This document shows positions 33,188-43,280 of a stretch of 64,000 bases of DNA, one piece after another. Source of the DNA: Austropuccinia psidii (taxonomy: Eukaryota; Basidiomycota; Pucciniomycetes; Pucciniales; Sphaerophragmiaceae); the NCBI GenBank assembly GCA_023105745.1, contig JALGQZ010000002.1, positions 42,701,997 through 42,765,996 of the forward strand, read 5' to 3'. The notes under the pieces are model-generated. The model worked only from the letters and a program-made list of their open reading frames with translations, ran no database searches and was not told the origin of the DNA. The position numbers and the translations under genes are program-made. Position 1 is the first letter of the stretch, and every line of letters starts with the position of its first letter.

Positions 33188-35333
33188 CTTGTGTGTGTTT
33201 GCACAAGTTTTTATTAGCAGTGTCCTGTGGCATGCCTGCTTCCAACTGTATGTCCTGAATTTCTAGTGGGGTTTGCTCTTGGTATTGTACTACAAATTCT
33301 TCTCTTGGGTCTTGGTCATCATCAGATGGTTCCCTGATGGCATCACCCATGGAGTCTGATTCAGAATCCTCTGTTGGGGATTCCTCCTCTGGGACTTTCT
33401 CAATGGCATAGGCTTTTTTCTTTGCCTTGGGACAGTTGTTGGCAGAGTGGTCTGTTGAACCACAATTGTGACAAGAATTTCTCTTCTTTGCCACTTCTGC
33501 CACTCTTTCTTTGGGTTTGTCTTTAAACTCTACCCTGAAAGGTTGTTTCTCTTTAAAACCACTGATCTTATATGGGGTGAATTTCCCTATATTAGTCCTT
33601 TTCCTTATGTCTTGTAAGGTGTTGGCAATGTCATCTAGAGTGCAATTTTGGTTGCATCTGCATTTTACTTCATGCTCTAGTTCTCCTGGCAGTTGTTTCA
33701 GGAGTTTGTGATTCCTCATTTGAATGTTCATCTGAGGATCAATGGCTTTAAGTCTCTTGGACTGTCTAAGACACCACTCATATGGATCTTTGTCCACAGA
33801 GTATTTGTCATTTTCAAATTACATGGTCTTCTGCCATATCCAAGTTCCATTGCTGTACTTTTGGATGATCTGACTCTTCCACCATGGCCAGTTTCTCCTG
33901 CCATGGATTTCTTTCATTTCTGTGTACCATATACTAGCATGGCCTTTAAATTCAGTATTCAATCTCGCAGTGATCCAGTAGTCTGGTATGCTTGGTACAT
34001 CAATGAAGAGTCCATCAATACAATCTATGAGCTCCATATGATCATATTCTCCTGATCCAGAGAATTTGGGCCAGTTTGAGGGCTCAGGAAGCTGTTTCAA
34101 GGCTTCCTTCTCTGAATAAGACATGCCATCTCCATCTAGGTATTGTGATTGGGATCTTGCCTTATTCATCAACATGGCATCTGGTTTGATGTCATCTGGT
34201 TGATATGGATTATCCATAACTTGGCCTTGCGGTTGGGGCTTCAAGCTATGGTAGGCATTAAACAATTTGTTAATGTCTTGGTCCAGACACTCCTTGTCCC
34301 TTGTACTGTGGTGTTGTTCTTCAAAGACTATATTCAGTCTTTTGTTGGTTTCTTCAGAGGATTTGCTCAGTTGAGCATATCCTTCTTGAAGATTTTTAAC
34401 TATCTTTTCCAAGGAGGCTTGAGTTTGTCTCATCCTCTCTTGGCCAGCTTTAATTTCTGCAAACTTCTTTGCAGATTGTTCAGCATATTGGGACATTTGT
34501 AACCACAGTGTATCACTGTTGATGTTACTCTCAGATGTGACAATGTTATTTTCAGTCTGAGTGGGGGTAATGTTTCTATTACTAGGACTACTGATTCTAC
34601 AGTGGTTTACAACTACTTCTGGTTCTTGTGTACTTCTTTTACCAAATCTAACAGCTTCTGGATCATGGGGTCTGACTCTTTCCTCCTCTGGTTGAAGGAG
34701 GCTTTGTTCTTGCCCTTGTTTCCTTGTCTTCTCCTGGAAACTTCCTGGAATTGTGAAGAATGGTGACTCTTGGCCACTGATCTTCTGGTTTCTGAATGGT
34801 GTGAAGCCACTGGAGAGCTGATTTGGCCTGCTCCTAGTGAACCTGAAGGAATCTGAGTAGGCCCTGTCTGGGTTAATTGTTCTTCTATTGCTTGGATAGT
34901 GGCTTGATTCTCCCTTATCCTCTGTGCCCTTGCCTCCAGGAGTCTGTTCTGCCTGGTAGGATTCCAACCTTTGGTGATTACCATAAGGTCTTTGAAGTCT
35001 ATCTCTTTGAGACAGATCTTCTGGCAACTTGATCCAAGTTCTGCCCAGTGATTTGCTAGGTTGAACCTCTTGTTGTCCATGCTCCATTGAAATAAGTCTT
35101 TGAGGAGTTGGTGGATCTGAAGAACTTGATCCATATCCTTCCAGTCCTCTGGTTTGAGGTTTCTTTTGAATTGGAGTGTGAATGGCAAGGTTGATATTAT
35201 CTCCCTCATTGTTTTGCCATCCACCACTGTGTCCAAGGTGTCCTCTTCCTGGTCTTCTGGTTCTGGACAATCCTTCTCTGTCCTCTGGCTGGTTCGTTTG
35301 GAAGCCAAGATCTCTGAGGTATGCAGGGGACAT
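33105..35333 (-). pseudogene. gag: Family A Gag (capsid, CCHC nucleocapsid), decayed
   Basis: Starts at ATG 35333 (MSPAYLRDLGFQTNQPEDRE). The start follows the stop of an upstream ORF with one base between (TGA-C-ATG). The first ~240 codons are Arg/Gln/Pro-rich and overlap another long frame. Next come a coiled-coil-like segment (KIVKNLQEGYAQLSKSSEET), a capsid-like region (WPKFSGSGEYDHMELIDCID; RNWPWWKSQIIQKYSNGTW) and, after an in-frame TAA near 33819, the 33797-33105 part with DPYEWCLRQSKRLKA and an intact zinc knuckle CHNCGSTDHSANNC. An extra A in an A-run near 33120 shifts the frame just before the protease; in the older copy (60700-61614) Gag and protease are in one frame, so A likely made a single Gag-Pol reading. 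Confidence 0.88.
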
Positions 35334-35347
35334 GTCAGTGCTTGCAA
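34613..35347 (-). CDS. Second long frame overlapping the N-terminal part of Gag
   Basis: A 244-codon open frame overlaps the first ~720 bp of gag in another register. It has no ATG at its left end (the first codon counted is TTG). Its peptide looks like real protein: helical and Trp-containing (DWKDMDQVLQIHQLLKDLFQ; IDFKDLMVITKGWNPTRQ), with a basic C-terminus (EVSRRRQGNKGKNKASFNQR) ending KLLDLVKEVHKNQK. The same frame, with the same peptide pattern, is open over most of its length in the older A copy at 62315-63043. Relative to the upstream ORF (35335 to about 35690) it is in the -1 register, so a frameshift product is possible. Whether both frames are translated is unknown. Confidence 0.5.
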   Translation of the reverse strand: MQALTCPLHTSEILASKRTSQRTEKDCPEPEDQEEDTLDTVVDGKTMREIISTLPFTLQFKRNLKPEDWKDMDQVLQIHQLLKDLFQWSMDNKRFNLANHWAELGSSCQKICLKEIDFKDLMVITKGWNPTRQNRLLEARAQRIRENQATIQAIEEQLTQTGPTQIPSGSLGAGQISSPVASHHSETRRSVAKSHHSSQFQEVSRRRQGNKGKNKASFNQRRKESDPMIQKLLDLVKEVHKNQK

Positions 35348-35690
35348 GAAGTCAAAAACTTTATGTTCTTAGGGTATTTACCTTTGACTGTGCCTTGTAC
35401 AAATTTATTGTCTGCTGACTTGGGCAGTTTGCCTTTGGAAGTTACAACTGGGTTAATAATTGTAATCTTTCCTGTACAAGTGGTTAAGGTTGGTTTACCT
35501 TGTATTGAAGCAGAGCTTCATGGTTTTCTACTCCTCTGAGTGGCTATTGGTGTCCACTTCTTGGCTGTAATTTGGCCTTCACTAAGCCTCTTCCCTTTGC
35601 CCTTGCCCTCTGCTTCTGAGGGTGTCACTGGTATTTTGGCCTGTGACTGGGTTTCAAGTGGTATGAAATTTTCTTCCACTGAATCAAACA
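35335..35690 (-). pseudogene. Leader ORF before Gag in family A
   Basis: Basic, Pro/Thr-rich frame (VEENFIPLETQSQAKIPVTP; KGKLPKSADNKFVQGTVKGK) ending in TGA at 35335-35337, one base before the Gag ATG. It has an in-frame TGA at 35518-35520 here but is open in the older copy (63031-63378). No ATG start is evident. It may be the true N-terminus of Gag joined by frameshift or reinitiation, or an older gag start. Confidence 0.45.
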
Positions 35691-36245
35691 GGAAAGAAGA
35701 GGGCTTATGTCAGTTAAGACTTCTTAAAAGGCTGGTTTTGCACGTCTAAAAATGGCCTCTGGGCTTGTATGTTACTACAGATGCCCTTGTATGATGACAA
35801 TTTAATTGAATTAACAATTCCACGTCAAAAATACAGCTTACTGATATGTGGTATACTGTTTGTATGCCAATATCTCACAGAATACTTGTGTTTAGCAAGT
35901 ATAATCTGTCAAAGGTGGTGTATTACAGGGTAATTGAGCTAACAATGTGCCCAGACACGCCTCAACTGTTGGTTTATCAGTATGAGCTGTCTTAATTCAC
36001 TTAAGAATTAAGGCTGTATTAGTGGCTTAAAGTGTTTTTATATACAAAACACACCAAAATACTAGTCTTGTGGTTATTACCCACATGACAGATACTCTAT
36101 AATATATGAGTATTTATTTAAAAATAAAAAAATATATATATAATATATATTTATAGAGAAAATGATGCCTAAAAAAGGTAAAACAGGTGTCAATAAATGA
36201 TAAAAAAGAGAAAACCTACTTGTAAGGTCCAAGAATAAGTAAAAA

Positions 36246-36265
36246 ACATGGCCAGGCGCGCAAAC
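36246..36265 (-). other. Post-LTR motif of family A, possible primer site
   Basis: On the minus strand GTTTGCGCGCCTGGCCATG directly follows the 5' LTR. Family B has TTTGTGGCCTGGCCATG directly after its 5' LTR at 45188. The shared GCCTGGCCATG in two families suggests a primer site that does not start with the usual TGG at the LTR edge; self-priming or an internal tRNA primer are possibilities. Confidence 0.4.
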
Positions 36266-37703
36266 TGTCAGGATGAGTCTATGATAAAGGTGTATATAAG
36301 TATTTATGAGCTTTAACTATGACTGTGACACGGTAAAAATAGTTTTAAAAGATGGTAAAGTTGCTAATAAATGATTAAATTAAGATATTAAGGGCTTTAC
36401 TATAGAGATATAGTGGTGGTGAGCACTGTTGAAAGCCCTGGGTGCAGCTTTTACCTGTTGGGTTACAATAATAAAGGCTACAATACTTAAATTTAAAGTA
36501 TACCTGATTATTTTTCCAGAGTATAACTGTTTTTGGACAGTTGTACTATGTAGGAATTCAAGAGCAGGATGAGGAGACAATTCTGGCTGTGAAGAGCCTC
36601 CTTTTTATCCTGAAATGGGGTGGAAAGGGTGCTAGACCTTTCCATGTAGAGGAAGTGAAGATTTTTTCACTTTCTAGTACTGGCTTGTGGTTTGCAAACA
36701 GCCTGTATAGCCTGTATTGGGCTCAGATGTGGTTTTGAAACCACATCTGGGCGGTTTTCACCAATACAGGGTTAAAATTTTCATCTGGGGACCTCACAGC
36801 CTGATTCTGACATGTATGACGCGTAGAATGCTGTACAGAGACTGTATGGGACCCCAGTATTGACTGACATATGAGGTATTGAAGTAAAAACATGCTTCTT
36901 CATCTATTTGACACCTCATATTCATGATTATGGTATATTATCCCATGGTAAGGCTGTATATGACAGCAGGTGGGTTTTTGACCTTAAAACAGCCATACCT
37001 TTGTCAATTCTTTAGATATCAACCTCAAAGTTGGTTCAGTGTGTATCCCTGTATGTGCTCTACACAATGGTACCTCATTTGGTATGGGTATCATTAAATA
37101 TGGCAAAGTTATCCCATGTACAAGAATTTTGTACATTTGCGTGTTTTAGGCAAAAAGCTGTATTGAGCTTGTTTGCCCCATATCTTCTGCAGTAGTTGAG
37201 ATATGGGGAAGTGGATGACACCATCAGATAGACCTGATTGTTCTCTTTCCAAAAAGACCCCACTTCAGGTATCCCACACTAAAACTGTAGAAGTTAGATG
37301 AGAGGTGAATGTTTTGTTCACCCTTATTTGGCCTGAAATTGACCATAACTCCAGTAATATTGGTGCGAGCTCAGTTTGGCTGGTACCATTGGATATCCCT
37401 GGCTTAGAGCTTCATTTTGGATACCCATTTGATGGGGTTAAGACTCTCCTTCTAGATTTTAGATGAGAGGTGAAAATTAAGGTTTATCCTCAGCAATAAC
37501 TTTGAGCAGGAATAACTTTGTTATTTCTTGTCCTATGGTGATGGGACTTATATTTTCAGAAAGGGGTGAGTTTCCTCCATCCTTTGATACCTTTTGAGAT
37601 AATTTGGCTCAGCTCCATGTTTTGGTGGTATCTTGGCTATACCATTGGTTTATGGTATTTTGGCTATCATGCTTGTGCTCTGGTTTTGAGTCACAGGCTG
37701 ACA
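36266..37703 (-). mobile_element. 5' LTR of the family A element (1438 bp)
   Basis: Plus-strand ends are TGTCAGGATGAG and CAGGCTGACA. It includes a perfect stem-loop at 36711-36770: outer arms CCTGTATTGG/CCAATACAGG and inner arms CAGATGTGGTTT/AAACCACATCTG. Confidence 0.93.
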
Positions 37704-37708
37704 GACAT

Positions 37709-38351
37709 AACGTTACAAATTGAGGTGGAAGACAGCAAGCAGAAGAAATAATAACGTCAGAAGATTGCAATTTGGGTGGCGTTGAAGGGAAATTGAGCGA
37801 TTAAAGCAAAGGGCAAATAAACAGAAAATAGAGACGTGACACTGGAATATATAGCTTAATCAAAAATTAAAACAGAATTCAATAATATATATAATTAATA
37901 AATATATATTTATTGTAATAATATAAATATAAGATAAATTAAGAAATAAATTTAATAAAATAAATAGTGAAGAAGAAAAAGAAAACCGCGGCGAGTGGAG
38001 TTAAGAAGTACAGCTGGTTTCTTTTGAAGTATTCACACTGGTAACTTCAAAAAAAAATATATATATATAAATATATAAAAAAAATTAATTATTATTATCA
38101 TTTATATGATATTAGAATTTATTATTATTATTCATTTTAAAATAAACATATTATTATTATTATTTAAACTAAAAAAAAGTTTTAATTATTACTTAAACCA
38201 AATTAAACTTATAATTCTTATTTAAATTAATTTAAATTTATAATTATTATTTATATTAAATTCAACTTATTGTTGTGAAAAAATAGGATAAAGAAATTCA
38301 AATTAGGTTATAATTATTGAATGGAGAGGGGGTGTCAATCCTCAATAACCA
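37709..38351. other. AT-rich C-element sequence right of the A insertion
   Basis: No gene. 37709-37850 is less AT-rich and would be the 5' flank of the split antisense gene (TATATA at 37848-37853, minus). The rest is A/T runs, with a short GC patch (aaccgcggcgagtgg) near 37985. Confidence 0.4.
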
Positions 38352-38357
38352 TATAAA
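38352..38357 (+). promoter_or_regulatory. Candidate TATA box, plus strand
   Basis: TATAAA in catataaaaggcc, followed by CACCATTAATAATAA. It lies about 390 bp before a short plus-strand ORF at 38746 that is preceded by an acceptor-like ttag. Motif evidence only. Confidence 0.3.
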
Positions 38358-38745
38358 AGGCCACTCACCATTAATAATAATTTGTATACTAAAAATCGAA
38401 GTAAATTATTCAATAGATTCATCAAGAGCTTAAAATATTTTTATTCTCAAAAGTAGCTAAATAATCCTCCTTATTATTATTTCTTTGACATTTATATTAA
38501 TTAGTATCATTTTAGAAATAATCTATATTATTTTACTTTATTGATTATGATTTTATATTACTTCATATTATTTGAACTTATTTTATTTTATCTTATTTTA
38601 TTATTTTTATCTCAATTCATATAAAACTCATATTATACTTTGTAATTATTTGATAGTATTTTATATTATTACTCTTGGAAATTTTTCTTTACACCCATCA
38701 TATTCAGACTATATTAAAAAAATATATTATTATAAAAAATTAGAT

Positions 38746-38853
38746 ATGGTGGTACAATTATTAAATGGAGAGGTAATGGCCCCACCATTTAGGTTATTTT
38801 CAGAAAAAACAAAAACAAGAAGAAAGAACAACCCAATCAGAAAAACAAAATAA
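38746..38853 (+). CDS. Short basic ORF near the 3' end of the C element
   Basis: 35 codons (MVVQLLNGEVMAPPFRLFSE, then a Lys/Arg-rich tail KTKTRRKNNPIRKTK). An acceptor-like ttag ends three bases before the ATG, and the frame is also open upstream through low-complexity AT-rich sequence. Too short to assign. It sits between a possible TATA box and the repeat array at 38861. Confidence 0.25.
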   Translation: MVVQLLNGEVMAPPFRLFSEKTKTRRKNNPIRKTK

Positions 38854-38860
38854 AAAGAAG

Positions 38861-39119
38861 ATAGGTCCTAGATAAGACCTTAAACTGTCCAAATATTCTG
38901 TTTTTTTTATATTTTCCAACCAGATCACTTCAAGGATAGGTCCTACATAAGACCTTAAACTGTCCAGATATTTGATTTTTTATATTTTACCAACAAAATT
39001 CCTTCAAGAATAGGTCCTTGATAAGACCTTAAACCGTCTGAATAAATTATTTATTATTTTTTATCAATTATTACTTCAAATAACTGAACCAATGCTCCTG
39101 AATATGACCTTAAACTGCA
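38861..39119. repeat. Four imperfect repeats with core CCTTAAACTG(T/C)C
   Basis: Units start near 38861, 38936, 39010 and 39092 (ataggtcctagataagacctt and variants, each followed by aaactg or aaaccg) with 70-80 bp spacing. The same core lies in the 25-bp repeat of the minus-strand C element (4340-4487). Being in the 3' region of both copies suggests a cis-acting element, for example for RNA structure, packaging or minus-strand transfer. Confidence 0.7.
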
Positions 39120-39193
39120 TTATTATTCATCAAAATAAAATAAAATAAAATAATTTTCTCTTATTGTCAAAATCCTCTTTAACAAACAAATAA

Positions 39194-39391
39194 ATGAATG
39201 AAATGAAGGATGAAGATCAACCAATAAAACAAAATCAACTATATCAATATGGAAATGATCAAAAAGAGTTATATTTCAAGACACAGCCAAGAAGACAACA
39301 CAAAATAAGAAGCTATGGAGATTCAAAATCAATAAAAAGAGCTACAAACATAAAATATCAAGTGAAGTTATTAAAATGGAAATTTAAATAA
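39194..39391 (+). CDS. Small basic ORF upstream of the 3' LTR of the C element
   Basis: 65 codons (MNEMKDEDQPIKQNQLYQYG ... KLLKWKFK), Lys/Arg/Gln-rich, sense to the element and just after the repeat array. It occupies the place that the intact ORF at 4470-5156 takes near the matching repeats in the other C copy, but no homology is evident. Low coding confidence in AT-rich DNA. Confidence 0.25.
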   Translation: MNEMKDEDQPIKQNQLYQYGNDQKELYFKTQPRRQHKIRSYGDSKSIKRATNIKYQVKLLKWKFK

Positions 39392-39460
39392 ATGAAGTTT
39401 TGATGAATGAACCCAGAATATTGCCCTTGAAACTGAAATGCTGAGGAAAGTATTGAATGA

Positions 39461-39469
39461 ATAGGGGGA
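39461..39469 (+). other. Polypurine tract of the C element
   Basis: The run ataggggga lies immediately before the 3' LTR TGTGG, where plus-strand priming is expected. Confidence 0.65.
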
Positions 39470-41392
39470 TGTGGTATTCCATACCATGATGGCCCAGTTT
39501 CAAGTGAAATTTCATTTATAAGGCTATAAATTGAAGAAATAACAAAGAAAAATAAATAATTAATCAATGACAATAGAGGAATTCAGCAATATAATGCATT
39601 TAAATTCATTAATATGTATAATCCCATAAGAAAATACTGGAAGAATGGTCCATTTGATTACAAGAATAACAATAAAATAAGGAAAAGAAAAAGACAAGCT
39701 AGCAATAATGTTAAATTTACCAGTAAGAGGGGTAGTGAAACACTCAAGTTACCCAGGCTCTGCTCAACCTTTGGATTACTCAGCAATGCAGTTATTAAAC
39801 TGAGGTCACTTCAATAAGGAATAAATTAAAACTGTATTAATCAAAAGCCACAATACAGAAAGAAAAAAGAAAATCAATTAATTTATGAAAGTAAAATACA
39901 TCAAAACGTTAAATTACACAGCATATCTGTGGAAACATAAGCATAGCCACCTGATAAGCCAGTAAATATAAATTAAAAAAAGAATTAAATTTAAAGGAAG
40001 GAAAATCAAAACTCATACAGGACAAATAGAATCCCCACAATACACAGAATTCTCCACCTAAAGTTCAAACAGTGCACAGACCTATGGTGCAATAGCTGTA
40101 CAAAATCACATCATCCCCCCAGAAATGGTGCAACAAACCAAACATATGGTGCAATATCTTGATCAAATGACACCCTCTCAAAACTACTCACTAGCTAAAT
40201 TCCCTCAAGGCTGTGCATAATAGTATTCAAGTTTAATTAAAATATAAATAAAGCTTCAGAAATCATGCAATATACCAAACATATGGTGCAATATCTTGAC
40301 CAAATGACACCATCTCAAACTTCCTCACCAGCAAAAACATCTCATATTATGTAATCATACATAAATTGGTGCAACAAACCAAACAAATGGTATCTCACCA
40401 CTATAAAAAATTATCACAGCCAAAAGAAGTGAAAAATTCCAAGTCTCTTGTTTTTGAGTGCCTCTATGGAGGGCCCAAAGAATATACATAGAGGGCCTCT
40501 CTCCCTCATCTCTTCCTCTTTTCCCCATGAATCCAATTACCTATATACCAAGAAGGAGAATAGCTATTCATCCCTTACTAGTAGGATAATCTAGTTATTT
40601 TATTAAAGTATTATAGACTTATAAGTTTAATTCATAGTGATTTCTAATTGATAGTAGCCAACAGAAGGTCTACTTAATATTCTTAATCCACCCTATGTTT
40701 AAATTATTAGTCTTCTAATTATAATACTATCAATAATACTCAAAATATTGAGTTTATCACCATAACCTTTACATTATAAAGGAAAAATAGTCTTATTATA
40801 TCTTAATATTAAGAAAAATCAACCTTACAACTATATATTATTATATATAAAAAAACCTACCCTTATATTATATTACATCTTCTATATATTTAACAAAAAT
40901 CCTCTCTATATTGAACAATATCTTACCAATAAATTATTAAAGGTCTTATTATTATATTATATTAACAATTACCCTCTCAAACCATTAAGTATTATAACAT
41001 ATATAACATCAAATGTGACTTACCCCTTAAAATATATATTATTACTATTATATCAAATCAACCTCTTATACTATTAAGGTTTTACCCTTAAAATTATCTT
41101 ATATTATTTTTTGAAAATTATATTTTATACTGTTTTAACTTATAAGTTACTTATCTGATTATTGAATAGGTCTGATAGAGACTTCTAAAAGGTCTTCTCT
41201 AGTTGTAAAGCCACAATCTTAAATATTGATTTGTGAGCTCTGTAGGGAGATTGTTTAGTATATTCAGAGGGGCAGCTAAAACACCATTAGCACCCTTGGT
41301 TACAGGAATATTTCAGCAATTCAAAACTGTTTACCTGTTATTTCCCCCTCAAGGACTGCCTTATCCAATCCCACACTAAAAGGAGCTCCACA
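39470..41392 (+). mobile_element. 3' LTR of the plus-strand C element (1923 bp)
   Basis: Runs TGTGGTATTCCATACC to GGAGCTCCACA. It is highly similar along its length to 18260-20482 but lacks the 321-bp duplication and has small differences in the minisatellite part. Confidence 0.92.
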
Positions 41393-41812
41393 GCATAATG
41401 CCGGTATTCTCGTTGCAGTCACCTGTGACCAAATTCCCCACATCCTTTTCTGCATGGGGAATTTGTGGACTGCACCCACCATGCACATTCAACAATGCCC
41501 TCCTGGGACATTAGGTGGCTATTTAAGGCAACAAAGGGGATCTGACTGAGTCTGAAAATTCAATCAATTGCAATACTCAGCCAGAACCCCTTTGGTCCTC
41601 TGCCTCACACAGGCATTTCCCTTCTCAGTCGCAGCATTGGCTGCGGCTGAGCTTTAATTATCCCCACATGCCTTGAAGGTGAGACTTTGGCGGGTGCTGC
41701 AACTGCTGAAATTGGCTCATCTTCTCCTAAAATGCCCTTCACATTTTTTCTCACCCTCTCTTCTCATTCCAGTGCATATTCCCCTGGGTCTTCCTCCCTT
41801 TCCACTCATTTC
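41393..41812. other. 420-bp unassigned island between two retroelements
   Basis: GC-richer than its neighbours. It contains ggctatttaaggcaac (TATA-like) near 41520, a 14-bp region gcagcattggctgcgg with a small inverted repeat near 41635, and C/T-rich stretches. No convincing ORF. It could be a fragment of another LTR or the original pre-insertion DNA. Confidence 0.4.
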
Positions 41813-43225
41813 TTTCAGGATGAGTCTATGATAAAGAAGTAATAAGGCTATTTATAACTTTCAATATGACTGTTACATGGATTCAAAGTATTAAGAAAGG
41901 TTTAATTATAAATTAAAAGGGCTTTACTAATGGGAATTAGTGGTGGTGAGCACTGTTGAAAGCCCTGGGTCCAGATTTATCTGTTGGGTTACAATAATCA
42001 AAGACTACAATACTAGATTTTATAGTATAACATGATTATTTTTGAAGAGTATAGCTGTTTTTGACAGTTGTACTACGCACGAATTCAAGATCAGGATGGG
42101 GATTCCTTTTCTGGAAGTGAAAAGGCCTCCTTTTATGCTGAAATGGGGTGAAAAGGCTGCTAGACCTTTTCATGTAGAGGAAGTGAAGATTTTTCACTCT
42201 CAAGGACAGGCCTGTGGTTTGAAAAGGACTGTATAGCCTGTATTGGGCTCAGATGTGGCTTTGAAACCACATCTGGGCAGTTTTCACCAATACAGGGTGA
42301 AACGTTTCACCTGGGACCACACAGCCTGATCTGATTTGTATGACACGTAGAATGCTGTACAGAACTTGTATGGGACCCCAGTATTAAATGAACTATAAGG
42401 TATTTAAGTAAAAACAATGTTCTCTGTCTTTTTAACACCTCATAATCATGGTTGTGGGATATTATCCCATGAAAAGGCTGTATTGACCAAACTTTGGGAT
42501 TTTGACCTTAAAACAGCCATAGCTTTGTCAGTTTTTGATATATCAACCCCAAAATTTGTTTGGTGTGTAGCCCTGTATGTGTCCTACACAATGGTACCTC
42601 ATTTGATATGGCTACCATTCAATATGGAAAGGTTATGCCATGTGCAACATTTTTGTACATATGTGTGTTTTAGGCAAAAAGCTGTATTGGGCTTGTTTGC
42701 CTTATAGCGTTTTCGATAGATGATATATGGGGGAATGAATTGAACCATCAGATAGTCCAGCTTGTGCTCTTTCCAAAAAGACCCCACCTTAGGTATCTCA
42801 CACTAAAACTGTAGAAGTTAGATGAGAGGTGAATATTTTCTTCACCGTTATTTGGCCTGAATTTGACCATACCTTCTGTAATACTGGTGCTAGCTCAGTT
42901 TGGCTGGTACCATTGGATAGCCGTGACTTAGAGCTTCATTTTGGATACCCATTTCATGGGCTTAAGCCTCTTACTGATTATTTCAAAACAGAGGTGAAAA
43001 TTAAGGTTTATGCTCAGCAGCAACTTTGAGCAGGAATAACTTTGTTATTCTTTGTCCTATGATGATGGGACTTGTATATTTGGAAAGAGGTGAGTTTCCT
43101 CTTTCCTTTGATACCTTTTAACCGATTTGGTTCAGCTGCATGTTTTGGTGGTAACTTGGCTAGACCATTTATTTATGGTATTTGGCTGTCATCCTTGTGC
43201 TCTGGTTTTGAGTCACAGGTTGACA
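41813..43225 (-). mobile_element. 3' LTR of the older family A element (1413 bp)
   Basis: Starts (T)TTCAGGATGAG, a one-base change from TGTCAGG, and ends CAGGTTGACA. It is clearly diverged from the other two A LTRs by many substitutions and small indels, yet keeps the stem-loop at 42238-42296. It is followed by the A polypurine tract and the A sequence actttt...cctcctagag up to 43280. Confidence 0.9.
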
Positions 43226-43280
43226 TACCCTCCCTCTAAAAAAGGCTCACAATTGATGAGACTTTTCAGTCCTCCTAGAG

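Larger units (their letters stand above)
28033..37703 (-). mobile_element. Family A Ty3/gypsy element, complete (9.7 kb), inserted in the C element
   Basis: LTRs at 28033-29454 and 36266-37703 are in direct orientation and flank gag and pol on the minus strand. The TSD is GACGT (28028-28032) against GACAT (37704-37708), one mismatch. The domain order PR-RT-RNase H-integrase-chromodomain is that of Ty3/gypsy chromoviruses (Metaviridae). The two LTRs differ visibly at scattered positions, and gag and pol carry several inactivating changes, so the copy is old and inactive. Confidence 0.93.
18260..41392 (+). mobile_element. Family C LTR retroelement, complete ends, with a family A element inside
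   Basis: Two direct LTRs (18260-20482 and 39470-41392) flank a PBS, a decayed gag-protease gene, accessory sequences and a polypurine tract. Without the family A insertion (28033-37703) the internal region is about 9.3 kb. No RT, RNase H or integrase motif is found in the internal DNA outside the A insertion, so the family appears to depend on enzymes from other elements. Flanks gccat and gcata are not an exact TSD. The LTRs are nearly alike, apart from a 321-bp duplication in the left one. Confidence 0.85.

Noticed and set aside
38352..38853. Independent host gene with TATA box right of the A insertion
   Set aside because: Lies inside the C element and encodes only about 35 plausible codons; kept as a weak feature only.
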